Shown: positions 27,801-36,039, numbered from the stretch's first letter. The stretch: 64,000 nt of DNA from Leptasterias polaris (GCA_037783415.1 JAZGTN010000046.1:6206501-6270500); one strand, 5' to 3'. Numbers and translations: made by a program. The notes: generated by a model not told the origin, from the letters alone.

Positions 27801-30800
27801 ACTCTGTTCTGTGAAGTGGAATGCATCGTCAATGCGCGTCCACTGACGAAGCTCAGTGACGACCCATGTGACCCCACACCACTTACACCAAATTCATTTG
27901 TTACTTTTGAGGCATGGTGCAAGTATACCACCCGGAAAGTTTGACCATGCCGATGCTTTTCGGAGGCGTTGGAAACATGTGCAGCATCTTGTTGATCAAT
28001 TTTGGCGCAAATGGCTCAAGCTTTATTTACCAGAGTTGCAGAGGCGTTCTAAGTGGTTTAATGTAACAAATAATTTGGTTGTTGGTGATTTGGTATTACT
28101 CATGGACGAAGCAACTCCCAGGAGTTTGTGGCCTTTAGCTTTGGTCAGTAGTGTTACTGGTGGTAGGGATGGATTAATCAAATCAGTGAAAGTCAAAACC
28201 CGAACTTCAGAGTTCGTACGTCCTATAAGTAAGTTAGTCTTGTTAGAATCCGTAAATAAATTTCCTGCTGGTGATTGATAATTTTGTTATTAGGATATTG
28301 ACCCATATTGGCATTGACATTTGTTGTAATCAATATCTTATTATTTCAGATTATTATACTTGTTAGTTAATGTTAGTGTTTTTCAATTGATAATGTATAA
28401 TGAGTATTGTATTGTAACTTTAGTATGTTTATTTGTCACCCCAAGCGATCCGTTTAATTGCTTGTGATAATTTTATTATGTATTTGAATGTGATCCATTC
28501 AATGGGGGAGTGTTATCTCCATTGATAAGCATTTTTTGTAACAAATATTTTCTTTGGTTCTCATAATATTTCCTGCCCGCCCTCCCCCTTTCTTTATTGT
28601 AATCATGGCATTTCCGGTATTTACTTTGTATCTAAGCACATTTGGAATGCCCGGTATGCATCGTATGCTATTCGTAGTGGGCGCTGGCTGCTTAGCAAAA
28701 CCGTTTGCGGGAGCATTAGAGTCATTTATGTTCTAGCTTCCGTTCAGTTCAGTTCAGTTCGAGTTATTTTTGGTTCTGTTCCTGTAAGTTTTCGTAGTCA
28801 ACTCCCTACCCCAGAATGCCGCAGTAAACCGCCGATCTTCATTTATTGATTCCCATGTGTATGGCCGGAATCGTGAGTTCCCCTGCAAACGATTGTAATT
28901 TTTTTTTGGTGCCAAGTTAATTTTGTTGTTGAGGTTAAAGTATTGAGTATATTCTTGGAGTACTTTATGTTTGGGTCTCGCTCTATTAGGTTTTAGTAAA
29001 TTGCTTGGTAGATCGATGCATCTCGCTTGATATTTGATGCTATTTCATTTTATTGCTATTACGCACTCGTTCCATTTTTCTTCTAAAGTGATTTATTATT
29101 GTGTACTTATTGTATGTGTTATTTAACATTGTATTTATGTATTTGTTATCTTTAGTTTCACCCGCGTCAGTTTTAACCATTTCCTGTGGTGTGCAAAATA
29201 AAATGGGGTGAATTCATGAACACAACAAGAGTCTTCCAGCCTCTTCTCTTTAAAGTGCCGTACATGTGACATTGAAATGTTAATTAACGGGATTGTTTAT
29301 TATCACATTTTGTTTAAAACAATGTTGTAGTCTAAGCTAATTATTATTGAAATTACTGTCATATTTCGGCAGATATGGATAAGGTAACTTCGTGTAATAA
29401 GTCCAATTACACACTGACCCAACACAGCCCTTTCGGTTGGGTTAGAAGAACAAGTAATACAAAGATGATCTATCCCGTTACTTAAATTATAACCACTCGA
29501 ACCACAAACAAACTTTAATTTCCCAATAATGAAGTAAACTATGTAAATAAAAAGGTGCGCATTTTTTTCATTTGTTATCTTATGATGCAATAATTGTTTT
29601 GAATACAAAATGTGGCAAATTGTTTTGCTAACAAAAAGGATTAAATCAAAAGACTGTTGAAAATATTTTTTAAAGTGCACCAGATTTTTACTTTGTTCCT
29701 CCAGCAAAGGTTTTCGCACCTTTCCCAATGTTAGACTAGAATTTTGTGCATTCTCATCATACTTTCTGGTCAAAAGACTGCACGATTGAAAATAGTTTTT
29801 AAACTGCACCAGATTCTTACTTTGTTCCTTTAATATTTCATGGAGAAAAACAGCATGATTTTAACATTTTAAAAACAACTTCAAAAACAAATGCTATATA
29901 TTACAAAAAATGAACCCTTTATCAGGCCTTACGTATAAGGCGTATCTGCTCTTCAGATACCTTGTACAAAAGGCGTTCATCAGACCTAAAGAAACACCTT
30001 GTTTCTAGGGGCCACAGCGAACGCAGGGTACAACTTGCCATCAACAGAGCCTTTAGCATGCCTCGCCATACTCTGTTGACCAACACGGGAACCCAAAAAG
30101 TCCCGACTAAGAGAGTTGCCATGGTCACCACTTTCCACCCTAAACTACCTAAACTTTCCTCAATCCTCAATGACAAAATGACTATCCTTCACTCCTCTAA
30201 TAGGTTATGTTCAGCAATCTCTGAGCGCCCCATGGTTGCATTCCGCCGCCCTAAAAACCTAGGCGACATCCTAGTCAGGGCCAAACTTCCCCAAGATACA
30301 GGTCAAACACCACCCTCAACAGTAATACAGGGTTGTCACAAATGTGCGCGCTCTAAATGTAGAACTTGTCTCTACATCAAACCCGCACTACGAGTGAAGA
30401 GTCATAGCACAGGCTCTTCTTACAATATCAAGACTGGCTCCCTATGTAGCACACCCAATGTAGTCTATGTTATATCCTGTAAGAGATGTGGACTACAATA
30501 TGTGGGAGAGACTAAGGCCAAACTCAGCCTTCGCTTTGCTAACCATGTCTCTTCCATAAAGACCAAAAAACCGTACCCCGTCTCCATCCACTTCAACAGC
30601 CCTAATCACAGCGTCAAGGATGTTGAACTTCTGGTGATTGAGGCTTGCAATGGTGATGACACACACCGCAAGCTCAGAGAATCGCACTGGATTCACCAAC
30701 TTAAGACAGTCCAACCCTTTGGACTTAACATAAACACTGGTGTTAAATAACTTCCTATTGACGATGTGACCTCTGTTTACATTCAAACCGCCCTCTGTTG

Positions 30801-33185
30801 ACAAGTCTGTTATCCAAGTCATGTTCCGCCGGGCAAAAAGACGCGTAGTCATGGTAATATTGCGTGTACTTTCTAGCTGGCTGTCAAGTACACAAAGGTT
30901 TTGCCCGGCGACATGCGCGCGCATCATGTTATGATTTTCAAATGACGTCAGAGGTCACATCGTCTATACATTTACTGTAAATAACCTGTTCTCTCTACTG
31001 GTTAATTTTTACTCTTCTTTCTCTCAACAAGTTGTTTAAAATCAACCCGCTAATAACCTATTCCTTTTGCAGAGTAATTAATATCCCGCTCTCTCCGCAG
31101 GTTCCTCTTGCCTACTTTTAATTTCTTACATATCATCCTATACACTGGTTCTTCTAGAATTACATTCCTATTCACATAATTTTCTGGTTGCTTACTCAAC
31201 TCTCTTCACTAGTTATTTTTTTCTTGCCCCTATTGTGAGTTGCATTATCTTGATGCAACTTGCCCTGTAATCCTACCCTTTCATGCTCCCCGCATTGTTA
31301 TACCCAGAATGCAGTTACCACCTTTATGGTCCAGTAATCCACCCTTTTCACACTGACCATCCTTTGTCCTCACTACTTTACTCTGATTGGTTCTTAGCCA
31401 ACCCATTGTCTGTAAATTAATAACTTTGATTGGCTATAATCTTCCCGCCTTTTTCTGGATACATTCCCCTAATCCTTTGCTCCTCCTTTTGCTATAAATG
31501 GATATGTTTTTGTTGTACTTGTTAATGCCTCTGACGAAGGACCAGTTTGGATCGAAAGCTAAGGCCATCCACCCTACTAATTTTATATATGTTATGTAAA
31601 ACTAAACACGAAATAAACAAAACTGGCATTAAATGTATACAACATATATTATGTGTTTATCTTTTGAGAAGGTGAAGTTTTTAAAATGTCCCTTGATTCC
31701 ACTCTATTTTTCGATGTTGCAGTGGAACCTTGCCTGAATCATGCCTTTGCAAACTGATAAGCCCATCCCTGCGAGAGCTCAGGGAGTCACTTATAAATGC
31801 TGGGCTAACCTTTCGTGCATTCTCATCAGCAATTCTGGTTTATTTTGAGCAGTAGTTTGAATTAAATTTATACAAACTTTAAACTCGGAGAGAAAGACAA
31901 TAGACACCTTCTAATTGTTGTTCGCCACAGTTTTTATTAACCTGTTTTGCCAGATACCGATATTTGTTGGCAAGCTGGCACAATTAAAACCTTACATAAA
32001 ACTGTCAAACATTATAAACTTTAAACACTATCCAATGGACGCCCAGGTCCCCAAAACTTTCAACAGAATTGGGCTATGAAAAACTGTGACAGAGTGAAAC
32101 AATGTGCTCTAAAGCCATGCCAAGTTCAATGTTGCCTCCGCTGATTGGTTGACTTTCTATGTTTTCCATTGGTATGAAACACTGCTAATGATTATCCTCA
32201 TAATCCAACAAAACTTTGCCAAAAAACCTAGCCGCTGATTGGGCGACCAAACCAACTGTGAATGGCCAGAGTTTATGAATGATTAGTGCCTGAAACTTTG
32301 ACTGAAACCTTGACCGAAACCTTGATTTGCATAAAGTTGTTATGTACACATACCAATGGTGAGAAGGGCAAAATAAATGTGTAATATATAATATGTTGCA
32401 TAGAGTTTAGGAGGAACAAAAAACAATGAGCATGATTAAAATGCACCCAAATTGTACCTTGCAAAGTATAAAGGATTGTATCAAATTATGTGTTTAATTT
32501 TTGAATAGGAGAAGGTTTCGCACCTTTTCTCGATACTAAAGTGGAAACTTCGTGGATCATGTAATGGCTCACAGTTCAGCCCACCCTTGCTTTAGATCAG
32601 GGGCCACTAATGTTTGACTAGCATTTTGTAGATTCTCATCATACTTTCTGGTATCTTTTAAGCAGTAGTTTGTCAAATAAAAGTGCTTGTTTTCTTTATA
32701 GCTTTATTCACTTGTAATGAAAACATAAACCAAATGGCAAAAAGTTGAAGGGGCGCGAGGTATGCACATTTTTTTCGACAGAGGGTATAAATGATGAAGG
32801 TTATTTCGCGGGGGCAACTTGTGACATTTTTGAACAGTGTCGATCAAATTTGTCTCATTATTGTTTTTGATTAAAAAGTCTTTGGTAAGTTACGTTTACT
32901 TATTACTTTTCCGGATGAGCCGTTATTGGGCATTTTGCAACTTTCTTCAAATCGTAGACACTCTGTTTGAGGTTGGAGTTGATATAAATCAGTTGTTTAT
33001 ACACCGGCATAAAAGTAGCCAACAACACGTTGCGTACATTACTGACGACGTCATAAAAGCATTATAACCGACACTTTTCAGGAAAGTCAGATAATCAACG
33101 CAAAAAAGGCTAAAAAGTACATACCTTGAAAAAATCCCAACAAGATGACAAGCAGCTTGAGATTCACACGGCGTTGTCCCGCCAT
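634..33185 (-). CDS. Tie1/2-like: Gene A: Tie-like receptor ectodomain, 3' part beyond window
   Basis: Spliced minus-strand gene encoding the extracellular part of a single-pass receptor. Exons in transcription order: 33185-33125, 22042-21719, 20772-20518, 17993-17859, 14170-14012, 13449-13318, 13226-13095, 10634-10497, 10204-10145, 9952-9659, 8824-8519, 8177-7893, 7099-6967, 6517-6342, 5553-5266, 5022-4784, 3756-3687, 2940-2834, 2386-2167, 1859-1760, 899-634. All junction phases agree and no frame break was found. Order is signal peptide, Ig, Cys-less Ig, five EGF, Cys linker, eight FN3. The Ig-EGF block matches vertebrate Tie receptors: [13 protein letters not shown] in EGF1 and [11 protein letters not shown] in EGF2. 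Vertebrate Ties have three FN3 domains, so the stalk is expanded. No membrane span or cytoplasmic domain is visible before position 1. The paralog suggests a kinase, but the last domain is phosphatase-receptor-like (see findings). Confidence 0.85.
1095..1375. mobile_element. Two opposed tRNA-derived SINE fragments
   Basis: Minus strand 1225-1095 has a tRNA-like head (GCGGCACGTTAATCCGGAGG, then GTTCAAATCCCCGCTGTAG) followed by TTTCTTTGGACAACCCC. Plus strand 1310-1370 has TAGCTTAGTTAGAGCGTCGG and GATTCAAATCCCAG. A-box and B-box spacing is tRNA-like but the folds are imperfect. The same head occurs near 44060 and 52262. Confidence 0.5.
1760..1859 (-). CDS. Tie1/2-like: Gene A exon 20: membrane-proximal FN3, first half
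   Basis: 100 bp, phase 1 to 2. Encodes [20 protein letters not shown] followed by [13 protein letters not shown]. The PPPxKPxL start is typical of membrane-proximal FN3 domains of LAR-type receptor phosphatases. The donor GTAAGT is strong and the phase fits exon 21. Confidence 0.65.
1957..2067. repeat. (CAAA/CAACC)n simple repeat
   Basis: Tandem ACAAACAA and ACAACCCA units for about 110 bp in the intron before gene A exon 20. Open frames here are artefacts of the repeat. Confidence 0.9.
2167..2386 (-). CDS. Tie1/2-like: Gene A exon 19: FN3 domain 7, second half
   Basis: 73 residues with [21 protein letters not shown]. Phase 0 to 1. Paralog: gene B 51256-51475. Confidence 0.8.
2834..2940 (-). 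CDS. Tie1/2-like: Gene A exon 18: FN3 domain 7, first half
   Basis: 36 residues with [19 protein letters not shown]. Phase 1 to 0. Paralog: gene B 51974-52080. Confidence 0.8.
3687..3756 (-). CDS. Tie1/2-like: Gene A exon 17: FN3 domain 6, second half
   Basis: 70 bp encoding [20 protein letters not shown]: strands F-G with the FN3 VRAxTxxGxGxWS signature. Phase 0 to 1. Paralog: gene B 52661-52730. Confidence 0.8.
4190..4520. repeat. Degenerate GTCGAC-containing repeat
   Basis: Irregular units of about 55 bp built on AAGTCGACTTGTCCTGGCAA, TATCTC and TGAAACTAAAA. Four GTCGAC sites plus decayed forms, in a gene A intron. Confidence 0.6.
4638..5265. repeat. Segment near-identical to 53142-53762
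   Basis: From the (CA)n run through FN3 exon 4784-5022 and the whole following intron, the sequence matches the gene B block. The 240-bp intron 5023-5265 shows about one difference. Similarity drops sharply in exon 5266-5553 and beyond. Confidence 0.8.
4784..5022 (-). CDS. Tie1/2-like: Gene A exon 16: FN3 domain 6, first half
   Basis: 80 residues including [20 protein letters not shown], ending ISYSVQ in phase 0. Only about five base differences from gene B 53281-53519. It lies in the putative conversion tract. Confidence 0.85.
5266..5553 (-). CDS. Tie1/2-like: Gene A exon 15: FN3 domain 5
   Basis: 96 residues, APTGPP start, [20 protein letters not shown] and [20 protein letters not shown]. 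About 95% identical in DNA to gene B 53763-54050, with several amino-acid changes. Confidence 0.85.
6342..6517 (-). CDS. Tie1/2-like: Gene A exon 14: FN3 domain 4, second half
   Basis: Starts in phase 2 (AG|G GAC CAG) and completes the FN3 with [22 protein letters not shown]. Ends in phase 1 at GTAGGT. Confidence 0.72.
6967..7099 (-). CDS. Tie1/2-like: Gene A exon 13: FN3 domain 4, first half
   Basis: 44 residues, starting [11 protein letters not shown], with [21 protein letters not shown]. Ends in phase 2 (AG|GTAGGA) and joins exon 14. No counterpart of this split domain is visible in gene B. Confidence 0.7.
7459..7838. mobile_element. Near-perfect fold-back MITE, TTAA-flanked
   Basis: 380 bp whose two halves are inverted copies, meeting at GGAGTCAAATTTTTGACTCC around 7640. 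Ends are TTAAAGGGACACGTTGCC and the mirrored GGCAACGTGTTCCTTTAA. The TTAA ends suggest a TTAA-specific superfamily (piggyBac/Kolobok type). Confidence 0.8.
7893..8177 (-). CDS. Tie1/2-like: Gene A exon 12: FN3 domain 3 (type B)
   Basis: 95 residues, with [21 protein letters not shown] and [12 protein letters not shown]. Type-B FN3 modules carry a Cys in the B-C region and another before strand F. Gene B repeats this type twice (55312-55590, 56366-56650). Confidence 0.8.
8519..8824 (-). CDS. Tie1/2-like: Gene A exon 11: FN3 domain 2 (type A)
   Basis: 102 residues starting [10 protein letters not shown]. Has the [15 protein letters not shown] insertion shared by the repeated type-A FN3 exons of gene B. 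Closest in the coding part to gene B 54372-54677. Confidence 0.8.
9659..9952 (-). CDS. Tie1/2-like: Gene A exon 10: FN3 domain 1
   Basis: 98 residues, phase 1 to 1. Has the FN3 Trp ([21 protein letters not shown]) and the Y-x-L-x-V strand-F pattern ([14 protein letters not shown]). Paralog: gene B 58928-59221. Confidence 0.8.
10145..10204 (-). CDS. Tie1/2-like: Gene A exon 9: 20-residue Cys linker
   Basis: A 60-bp in-phase exon encoding [20 protein letters not shown] plus a shared Gly. It has three Cys and sits between the last EGF and the first FN3. The acceptor (CAACAG) and donor (GTACGT) are good and the phase is 1 to 1. Function is unknown. It could be skipped without a frame change. Confidence 0.55.
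10497..10634 (-). CDS. Tie1/2-like: Gene A exon 8: EGF-like 5
   Basis: 46 residues, with [19 protein letters not shown] and [11 protein letters not shown]. More divergent than exons 6 and 7. Also without a counterpart in gene B. Confidence 0.78.
11154..11575 (+). mobile_element. tRNA-derived SINE (type 1 tail)
   Basis: Head GGCGTGTCATGGCTGAGAGG with B box GGGTTCGAGTCCCGG, a unique body, and a tail GAGCGTCACTGAGTGACAAA leading to ATTAT. The head resembles Ser/Leu tRNA. Inverted relative to the copy at 12190-12608. Confidence 0.8.
12190..12608 (-). mobile_element. tRNA-derived SINE (type 1 tail), inverted copy
   Basis: Same SINE family as 11154-11575 in the opposite direction. The B-box mirror CGGGACTCGAACCC is at 12530-12543 and the tail TATATAGCGCTCATATCCGT at 12213. 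Confidence 0.8.
13095..13226 (-). CDS. Tie1/2-like: Gene A exon 7: EGF-like 4
   Basis: 44 residues, with [12 protein letters not shown] and [13 protein letters not shown]. Very similar to exon 6 and only 92 bp away, so probably a tandem exon duplicate. No counterpart is seen in gene B. Confidence 0.8.
13318..13449 (-). CDS. Tie1/2-like: Gene A exon 6: EGF-like 3
   Basis: 44 residues, eight Cys, with [12 protein letters not shown] and [13 protein letters not shown]. Same module class as exons 7 and 8, and closest to gene B exon 59971-60102, including flanking intron sequence. Confidence 0.8.
14012..14170 (-). CDS. Tie1/2-like: Gene A exon 5: EGF-like 2 with Tie signature
   Basis: 53 residues. 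Contains [21 protein letters not shown], nearly identical to the second EGF region of vertebrate TIE1/TEK and the best single family marker here. The paralogous exon in gene B is 61701-61859. The upstream intron holds the 3-kb LINE. Confidence 0.85.
14291..17262 (+). mobile_element. 5'-truncated L1/Tx1-type LINE with target duplication
   Basis: Non-LTR retrotransposon in a gene A intron. Frames in order show the end of an endonuclease ([17 protein letters not shown]), a linker, and an RT ([52 protein letters not shown]). A deletion near 15890 removes the catalytic YADD region. A C-terminal half follows ([27 protein letters not shown]). Several frameshifts; dead. It is flanked by a 9-bp duplication, CGGGTTGGT, at 14282-14290 and 17263-17271, and has an A-rich 3' end. 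Gene B has the empty site near 61965. The 5' boundary at 14291 comes from that comparison. Confidence 0.88.
17859..17993 (-). CDS. Tie1/2-like: Gene A exon 4: EGF-like 1
   Basis: 45 residues, phase 1 to 1. Contains [20 protein letters not shown] then C, the C-terminal half of a laminin/Tie-type EGF module. The [13 protein letters not shown] stretch corresponds to the first Tie EGF repeat. Confidence 0.8.
18100..19042 (+). mobile_element. Probable Gypsy-type LTR with primer-binding site
   Basis: TGGTGTCAGAAGTGG at 19028-19042 is the tRNA primer site common in Gypsy-type elements. It lies two bases after a CA that could end an LTR at 19025. The upstream 900 bp is GC-richer than the flanks. The left limit is uncertain and no gag-pol follows, so this is a solo or truncated remnant. 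Confidence 0.45.
19750..20285. repeat. Degenerate GGGACTGAGAAATA repeat
   Basis: About ten loosely spaced units combining ACTGAGAAATAA, CGGGACGGGAAAATA and similar strings, interrupted by unrelated TTTTGTTT segments. Purine-rich on the plus strand. No coding potential. Confidence 0.6.
20518..20772 (-). CDS. Tie1/2-like: Gene A exon 3: second, Cys-less Ig-like domain
   Basis: 85 residues, phase 1 to 1. ATRWRKD supplies the core Trp and THAGTYEVH the strand-F Tyr, but there are no cysteines. The exon ends in RLLVRG, directly before the EGF block. This matches the Ig domain before the EGF repeats in vertebrate Tie2, which also has Tyr without Cys in strand F. Confidence 0.65.
21608..21630. repeat. 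Poly(A) tract
   Basis: A run of about 22 A in the intron 3' of gene A exon 2. It may mark an old retroposon tail. Nothing else is recognisable nearby. Confidence 0.8.
21719..22042 (-). CDS. Tie1/2-like: Gene A exon 2: first Ig-like domain
   Basis: 108 residues bounded by phase-1 introns. Contains DFTCV near the start and GVYACQATV near the end, the Cys pair and the YxCxA strand-F pattern of an Ig fold, which matches the Tie N-terminal Ig region. It is likely to contribute to ligand recognition by analogy with angiopoietin receptors; that is inference. Confidence 0.7.
22141..22904 (+). repeat. 5' LTR of BEL/Pao element
   Basis: Begins TGTTATCTCCATTGATAAGC and ends GCCGTACATGTGA. Matches 28511-29269 with roughly 12-15 substitutions and a few small indels (about 2%). 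Contains AATAAA at 22832. The 5-bp flanks of the two LTRs do not match, so no target duplication is seen. Confidence 0.9.
23090..28278 (+). pseudogene. BEL/Pao gag-pol, broken
   Basis: Gag-pol polyprotein of a BEL/Pao LTR retrotransposon in gene A's first intron, opposite to the gene. Visible in order: Gag; zinc knuckle [14 protein letters not shown]; aspartic protease [12 protein letters not shown]; reverse transcriptase with YVDD at 25677-25688; RNase H ([13 protein letters not shown]); integrase zinc region and core ([21 protein letters not shown]); and the C-terminal PISKLVLL. It is split by single-base frameshifts near 23762, 25050 and 27890 and an in-frame TAG at 27201. The protein is not functional as read. 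Confidence 0.9.
28501..28510 (+). other. Polypurine tract of BEL/Pao element
   Basis: AATGGGGGAG immediately before the 3' LTR: the expected plus-strand primer site. Confidence 0.75.
28511..29269 (+). repeat. 3' LTR of BEL/Pao element
   Basis: Partner of 22141-22904. A 4-bp deletion near 28635 and a cluster of changes near 28870 account for much of the difference. Confidence 0.9.
29640..29830. repeat. Partial tandem repeat of unknown family
   Basis: GAAAATATTTTTTAAAGTGC and CACCAGATTTTTACTTTGTT at 29656-29696 recur about 128 bp later in slightly changed form (29784-29827). Related text (TTCTCATCATACTTTCTGG) is near 29750 and again at 32635. Family not recognised. Confidence 0.5.
29962..30750 (+). 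CDS. Penelope-like element: C-terminal RT tail and GIY-YIG endonuclease
   Basis: 262 codons, uninterrupted. Cys-rich [15 protein letters not shown] is followed by the GIY-YIG core [20 protein letters not shown] and FANHVSSI. The order matches the 3' part of Penelope-like retroelement polyproteins, whose endonuclease nicks target DNA. The RT domain is missing to the left, so the copy is 5'-truncated. The first Met here is not a true start. It lies in gene A's first intron, opposite strand. Confidence 0.85.
   Translation: MYKRRSSDLKKHLVSRGHSERRVQLAINRAFSMPRHTLLTNTGTQKVPTKRVAMVTTFHPKLPKLSSILNDKMTILHSSNRLCSAISERPMVAFRRPKNLGDILVRAKLPQDTGQTPPSTVIQGCHKCARSKCRTCLYIKPALRVKSHSTGSSYNIKTGSLCSTPNVVYVISCKRCGLQYVGETKAKLSLRFANHVSSIKTKKPYPVSIHFNSPNHSVKDVELLVIEACNGDDTHRKLRESHWIHQLKTVQPFGLNINTGVK
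30751..31640 (+). mobile_element. Penelope-like element 3' region
   Basis: Pyrimidine-rich, then GCTATAAATGGATATG and TGCCTCTGACGAAGGACC, GGATCGAAAGC near 31525-31562. Such TATA plus CTGAnGA...GAAA strings occur in the LTR-like parts of Penelope elements, where hammerhead ribozymes are known. The cleavage-site part is not evident, so a working ribozyme is not claimed. Confidence 0.5.
31655..32690. repeat. Diverged direct repeat pair, about 0.83 kb apart
   Basis: About 31660-31870 and 32490-32680 share, in order, GAGAAGG-TTT, a GTGGAA segment, a GCATT..TTCTCATCA block and GAGCAGTAGTTTG-type ends. Unknown repeat. No coding signal. Confidence 0.45.
33125..33185 (-). CDS. Tie1/2-like: Gene A exon 1: start codon and signal peptide
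   Basis: ATG followed by [20 protein letters not shown]: a basic N-terminus and a hydrophobic LLVILLGFF core, typical of a secretory signal. It ends in phase 1 at a GTATGT donor, matching the phase of the Ig exon 11 kb downstream. That intron carries the BEL/Pao and Penelope-like elements. The next exon starts with [10 protein letters not shown], so cleavage is probably near the junction. Confidence 0.75.
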
Positions 33186-33253
33186 GATTGTCTGTCCGCT
33201 GACATTTGCTGCTGTCTCTTTCTTAATACATATCTACTTTGAGAAGGAAAACA

Positions 33254-33262
33254 TTTATATAA
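33254..33262 (-). promoter_or_regulatory. Candidate TATA box of gene A
   Basis: On the minus strand the sequence reads TTATATAAA about 70 bp upstream of the gene A start codon. That spacing would leave a short 5' leader. It is only a motif match in AT-rich DNA. No transcript start is visible. Confidence 0.3.
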
Positions 33263-33898
33263 CTCATAAAGTCAAACAAGGAACTTAGGAAACTTATTAT
33301 TGACCAATGAAGGATAACTAAATTTGATCAAATTAAGATTGTGGAAGTTGAACGGCTGCCAAATGCACTTAATCGTCATTAAAGAACCTTGGATATAGTT
33401 CCTCCTTGGAGAGAAGGGAAATCCGGGTGTCTATTGCCTTTTTTGAATTAAGATGTTATTATAACAGTAATGCCGGTTATTGTTTCTTTTTGATTCTTAA
33501 TGGCACATCATTACGGTATTATGTTTCCTTAATTGATCTAGCTAAGATTTGGAACAGACTCAAACTTGAATACATTATAAACCTTATTTTAACAAGCATG
33601 TACGAAAGGAAAGTAGTTAAGTAACTATATTTTGCTTAATCAAGTATACAGTCATTCAAAACTATAATCTACTTTATTTTCGGTACCAGGATTAAGAGAA
33701 AGATTTTGACTTGCTAAATGTGTACGGACGAGTTTGTTTTACTTGACCAAAGGCATACGAGTTCACAATTATTTGCAAAATGTAAACTAATCGCCCTGTC
33801 GTTATAATAAAGTAACATTGGCAATGCATGCACAGTTTTCCGTTTCACAATATGTTTCTAAATGATATCCAACCTATTTATGAAATGCCGGGATTTAG

Positions 33899-34215
33899 GG
33901 TGTCATGGCCGAGTGGTTTGATCATCGGATTCAAGTTCTGGTGTTTAGTCATCGGGGTGTGGGTTCGAGTCCCGGTTGTGACGCTTGTGTCCTCGAGCAT
34001 GACACTTTGTTATAATTGCTTCTCTTCAACCAGGGGTATAATCGGGTACCTGCAAGGGTAGAGGTTGATATTGTATTTGAAAAGGGGCTGTATACTCCCC
34101 AGGGAGCTGGACAAGATTAAAGGAATGCTATTGGCCCAATGATTAGGACAACAATGTAAAGCGCATTGAGACGTTATTGTAAAATGCGCTATTTAAGAAC
34201 TAGTTATTATCATTA
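33899..34215 (+). mobile_element. tRNA-derived SINE (type 2 tail)
   Basis: GTGTCATGGCCGAGTGGTTT head, B box GGGTTCGAGTCCCGG and tail TAAAGCGCATTGAGACG, in the type of 54836-55206 but 3'-diverged. Confidence 0.75.
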
Positions 34216-34370
34216 TTTATGATTTAATCTTACTATTGTTGGTAGAAAATTGAACCACTTGTAAGACATATGTCTACCTGGCATAAACTTCCCTGTCAAA
34301 AAGTGGAATTCCATCCAAACCTTCGGGTAAATTTGACATGGCAATGCTGAGTAGTGTACAAGCCGGAGTA

Positions 34371-34715
34371 GGCGTGTCGTGGTCGAGCGGATAAGAACCG
34401 GACTCAATCTCTGGTGTTTCTGTTTAACAGAGTGTGGGTTCGAGTCCCGGTCGTGACACTTGTGGATGGGACGTAAAGCCATTGGTCTCGTGGGTTATGT
34501 AGTGCACGTAAAAGAACCAGTGCAGTTGTCGAAATAAGAAGGGGTTCGCCCTGTTGTTCCCTGTTTGATTGGCTGCATATTGGTCTCAGAGTTCCAAAAC
34601 GTAGTTCCACATACCTTGCAGGTAATTACTGAATATTGAAGCGCCCTGAGCGCCACTGAGTGACGGATATGATTGTTATATAAGAAGCCACAAATTTATT
34701 ATTATTATTATTCAA
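34371..34715 (+). mobile_element. tRNA-derived SINE (type 1 tail)
   Basis: GGCGTGTCGTGGTCGAGCGG head, B box GGGTTCGAGTCCCGG, tail GAGCGCCACTGAGTGACGGA, ending in a TTATTATTATTATT run. Confidence 0.8.
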
Positions 34716-35260
34716 AACATTTAACATGGGACATAAAAACATTCAAGCAAGGGCAGCTTCAAAAACGAAACATAACCCCGGTCTTTTATGAAGACAGTAA
34801 ACGGTTTTTAGTTTTATTATCTTATCGTGCACTTGATGCCATTCTCTATTTAACTCCTTATCTATAAGTTTGTTTATCATGTTTTTACGTGCCGCATTTT
34901 CCCTGTTAATGGAATTGCTATCACATTTGACTTTACCTATATGTTTTATATCAGTGCTCATATTTTGAGTGATAAACCATATACATGAAGAAACATACCC
35001 GATAGGCTAAATCCATTGCGTGAGTCGGGAGTCAGGCGAAAACTCATGCAAAGTTTTCAGCATGTGAACACAATTTCCAGATATTTGGTTGGTTACAACC
35101 GAAATCAGATGTTTTTAGATACAGTTTTGTCGAATATGGCCTCATTACAGAGGGAGATATTTCACAGGAAAAAAACAATTGTTCCAGCATAAACTTCATA
35201 GTCAGTCAGCTTTCATCTAAAAATAAACCATTATTTTGTGTGATGCTTACCAGTTCTGTT

Positions 35261-35697
35261 TTTTTTCAATCTGAATATTGTCATTGTGTATTGTGACCTG
35301 GTCCTTTAAGGGAACGAATAAATATAACATACAAAAATGACAGCAAATAATGATAAGTTTGGAGAACCGTTGTAAAAACATTGTATATTTTTTCCATCAA
35401 ATATGAGATAGACATCTGGATTTCCTGTTTAGCTAAGATGAGGAACTATCCAGTTCAATTCATGTCAAATCTTCATACAGACTACCCAAACAATATACAC
35501 ATTGAACAACCAAGGCCTTGTCGAATATTCAAAGTGTACACGAGTACAGAAATTAATCTCATTGAAGTTCTCAATCCAATTTGGTTTCTGATCAAGACAA
35601 TAACTCATCAAATGTTACTCATTTGACTTACTTAGAAAATGTTGGCGCTGCGTACCAGTCACAATACACAATGACAATATTCAGACCGAAAAAACCC
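35261..35697. mobile_element. Short inverted-repeat element
   Basis: CTGAATATTGTCATTGTGTA plus TTGTGAC at 35271-35297 is mirrored at 35658-35684, with T-rich/A-rich outer ends. Likely a non-autonomous TIR element; the unit between the arms has no recognisable gene. Confidence 0.6.
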
Positions 35698-36029
35698 TTT
35701 TGCCAAAATGTATTAACAAAAAACAAACCTGTTTGAATACAGACCATGCACCCTCACAAACGAGAACTTTACAAGAAAGGACAGAAAGTTATCACTTATT
35801 TCTGAAATATTTCGATGTCAAAATTACGGCTGCTATTTGGGAGTTTACATTAAGCTTGACATCACCTAGAATGAAAGAGATTAGTCACTGGTAAATAAAC
35901 CATTAATAGGGTCATCATTTAATAATGATAATTCAATCCGACATGTAAGAAAAGAAAAGACAATTCCCGATTGGGTTTGACGACATTTGGGTATCAGCTT
36001 TTGTATGTAGGCCTACTTGCAGAGACCAA

Positions 36030-36039
36030 TCAATCAATT

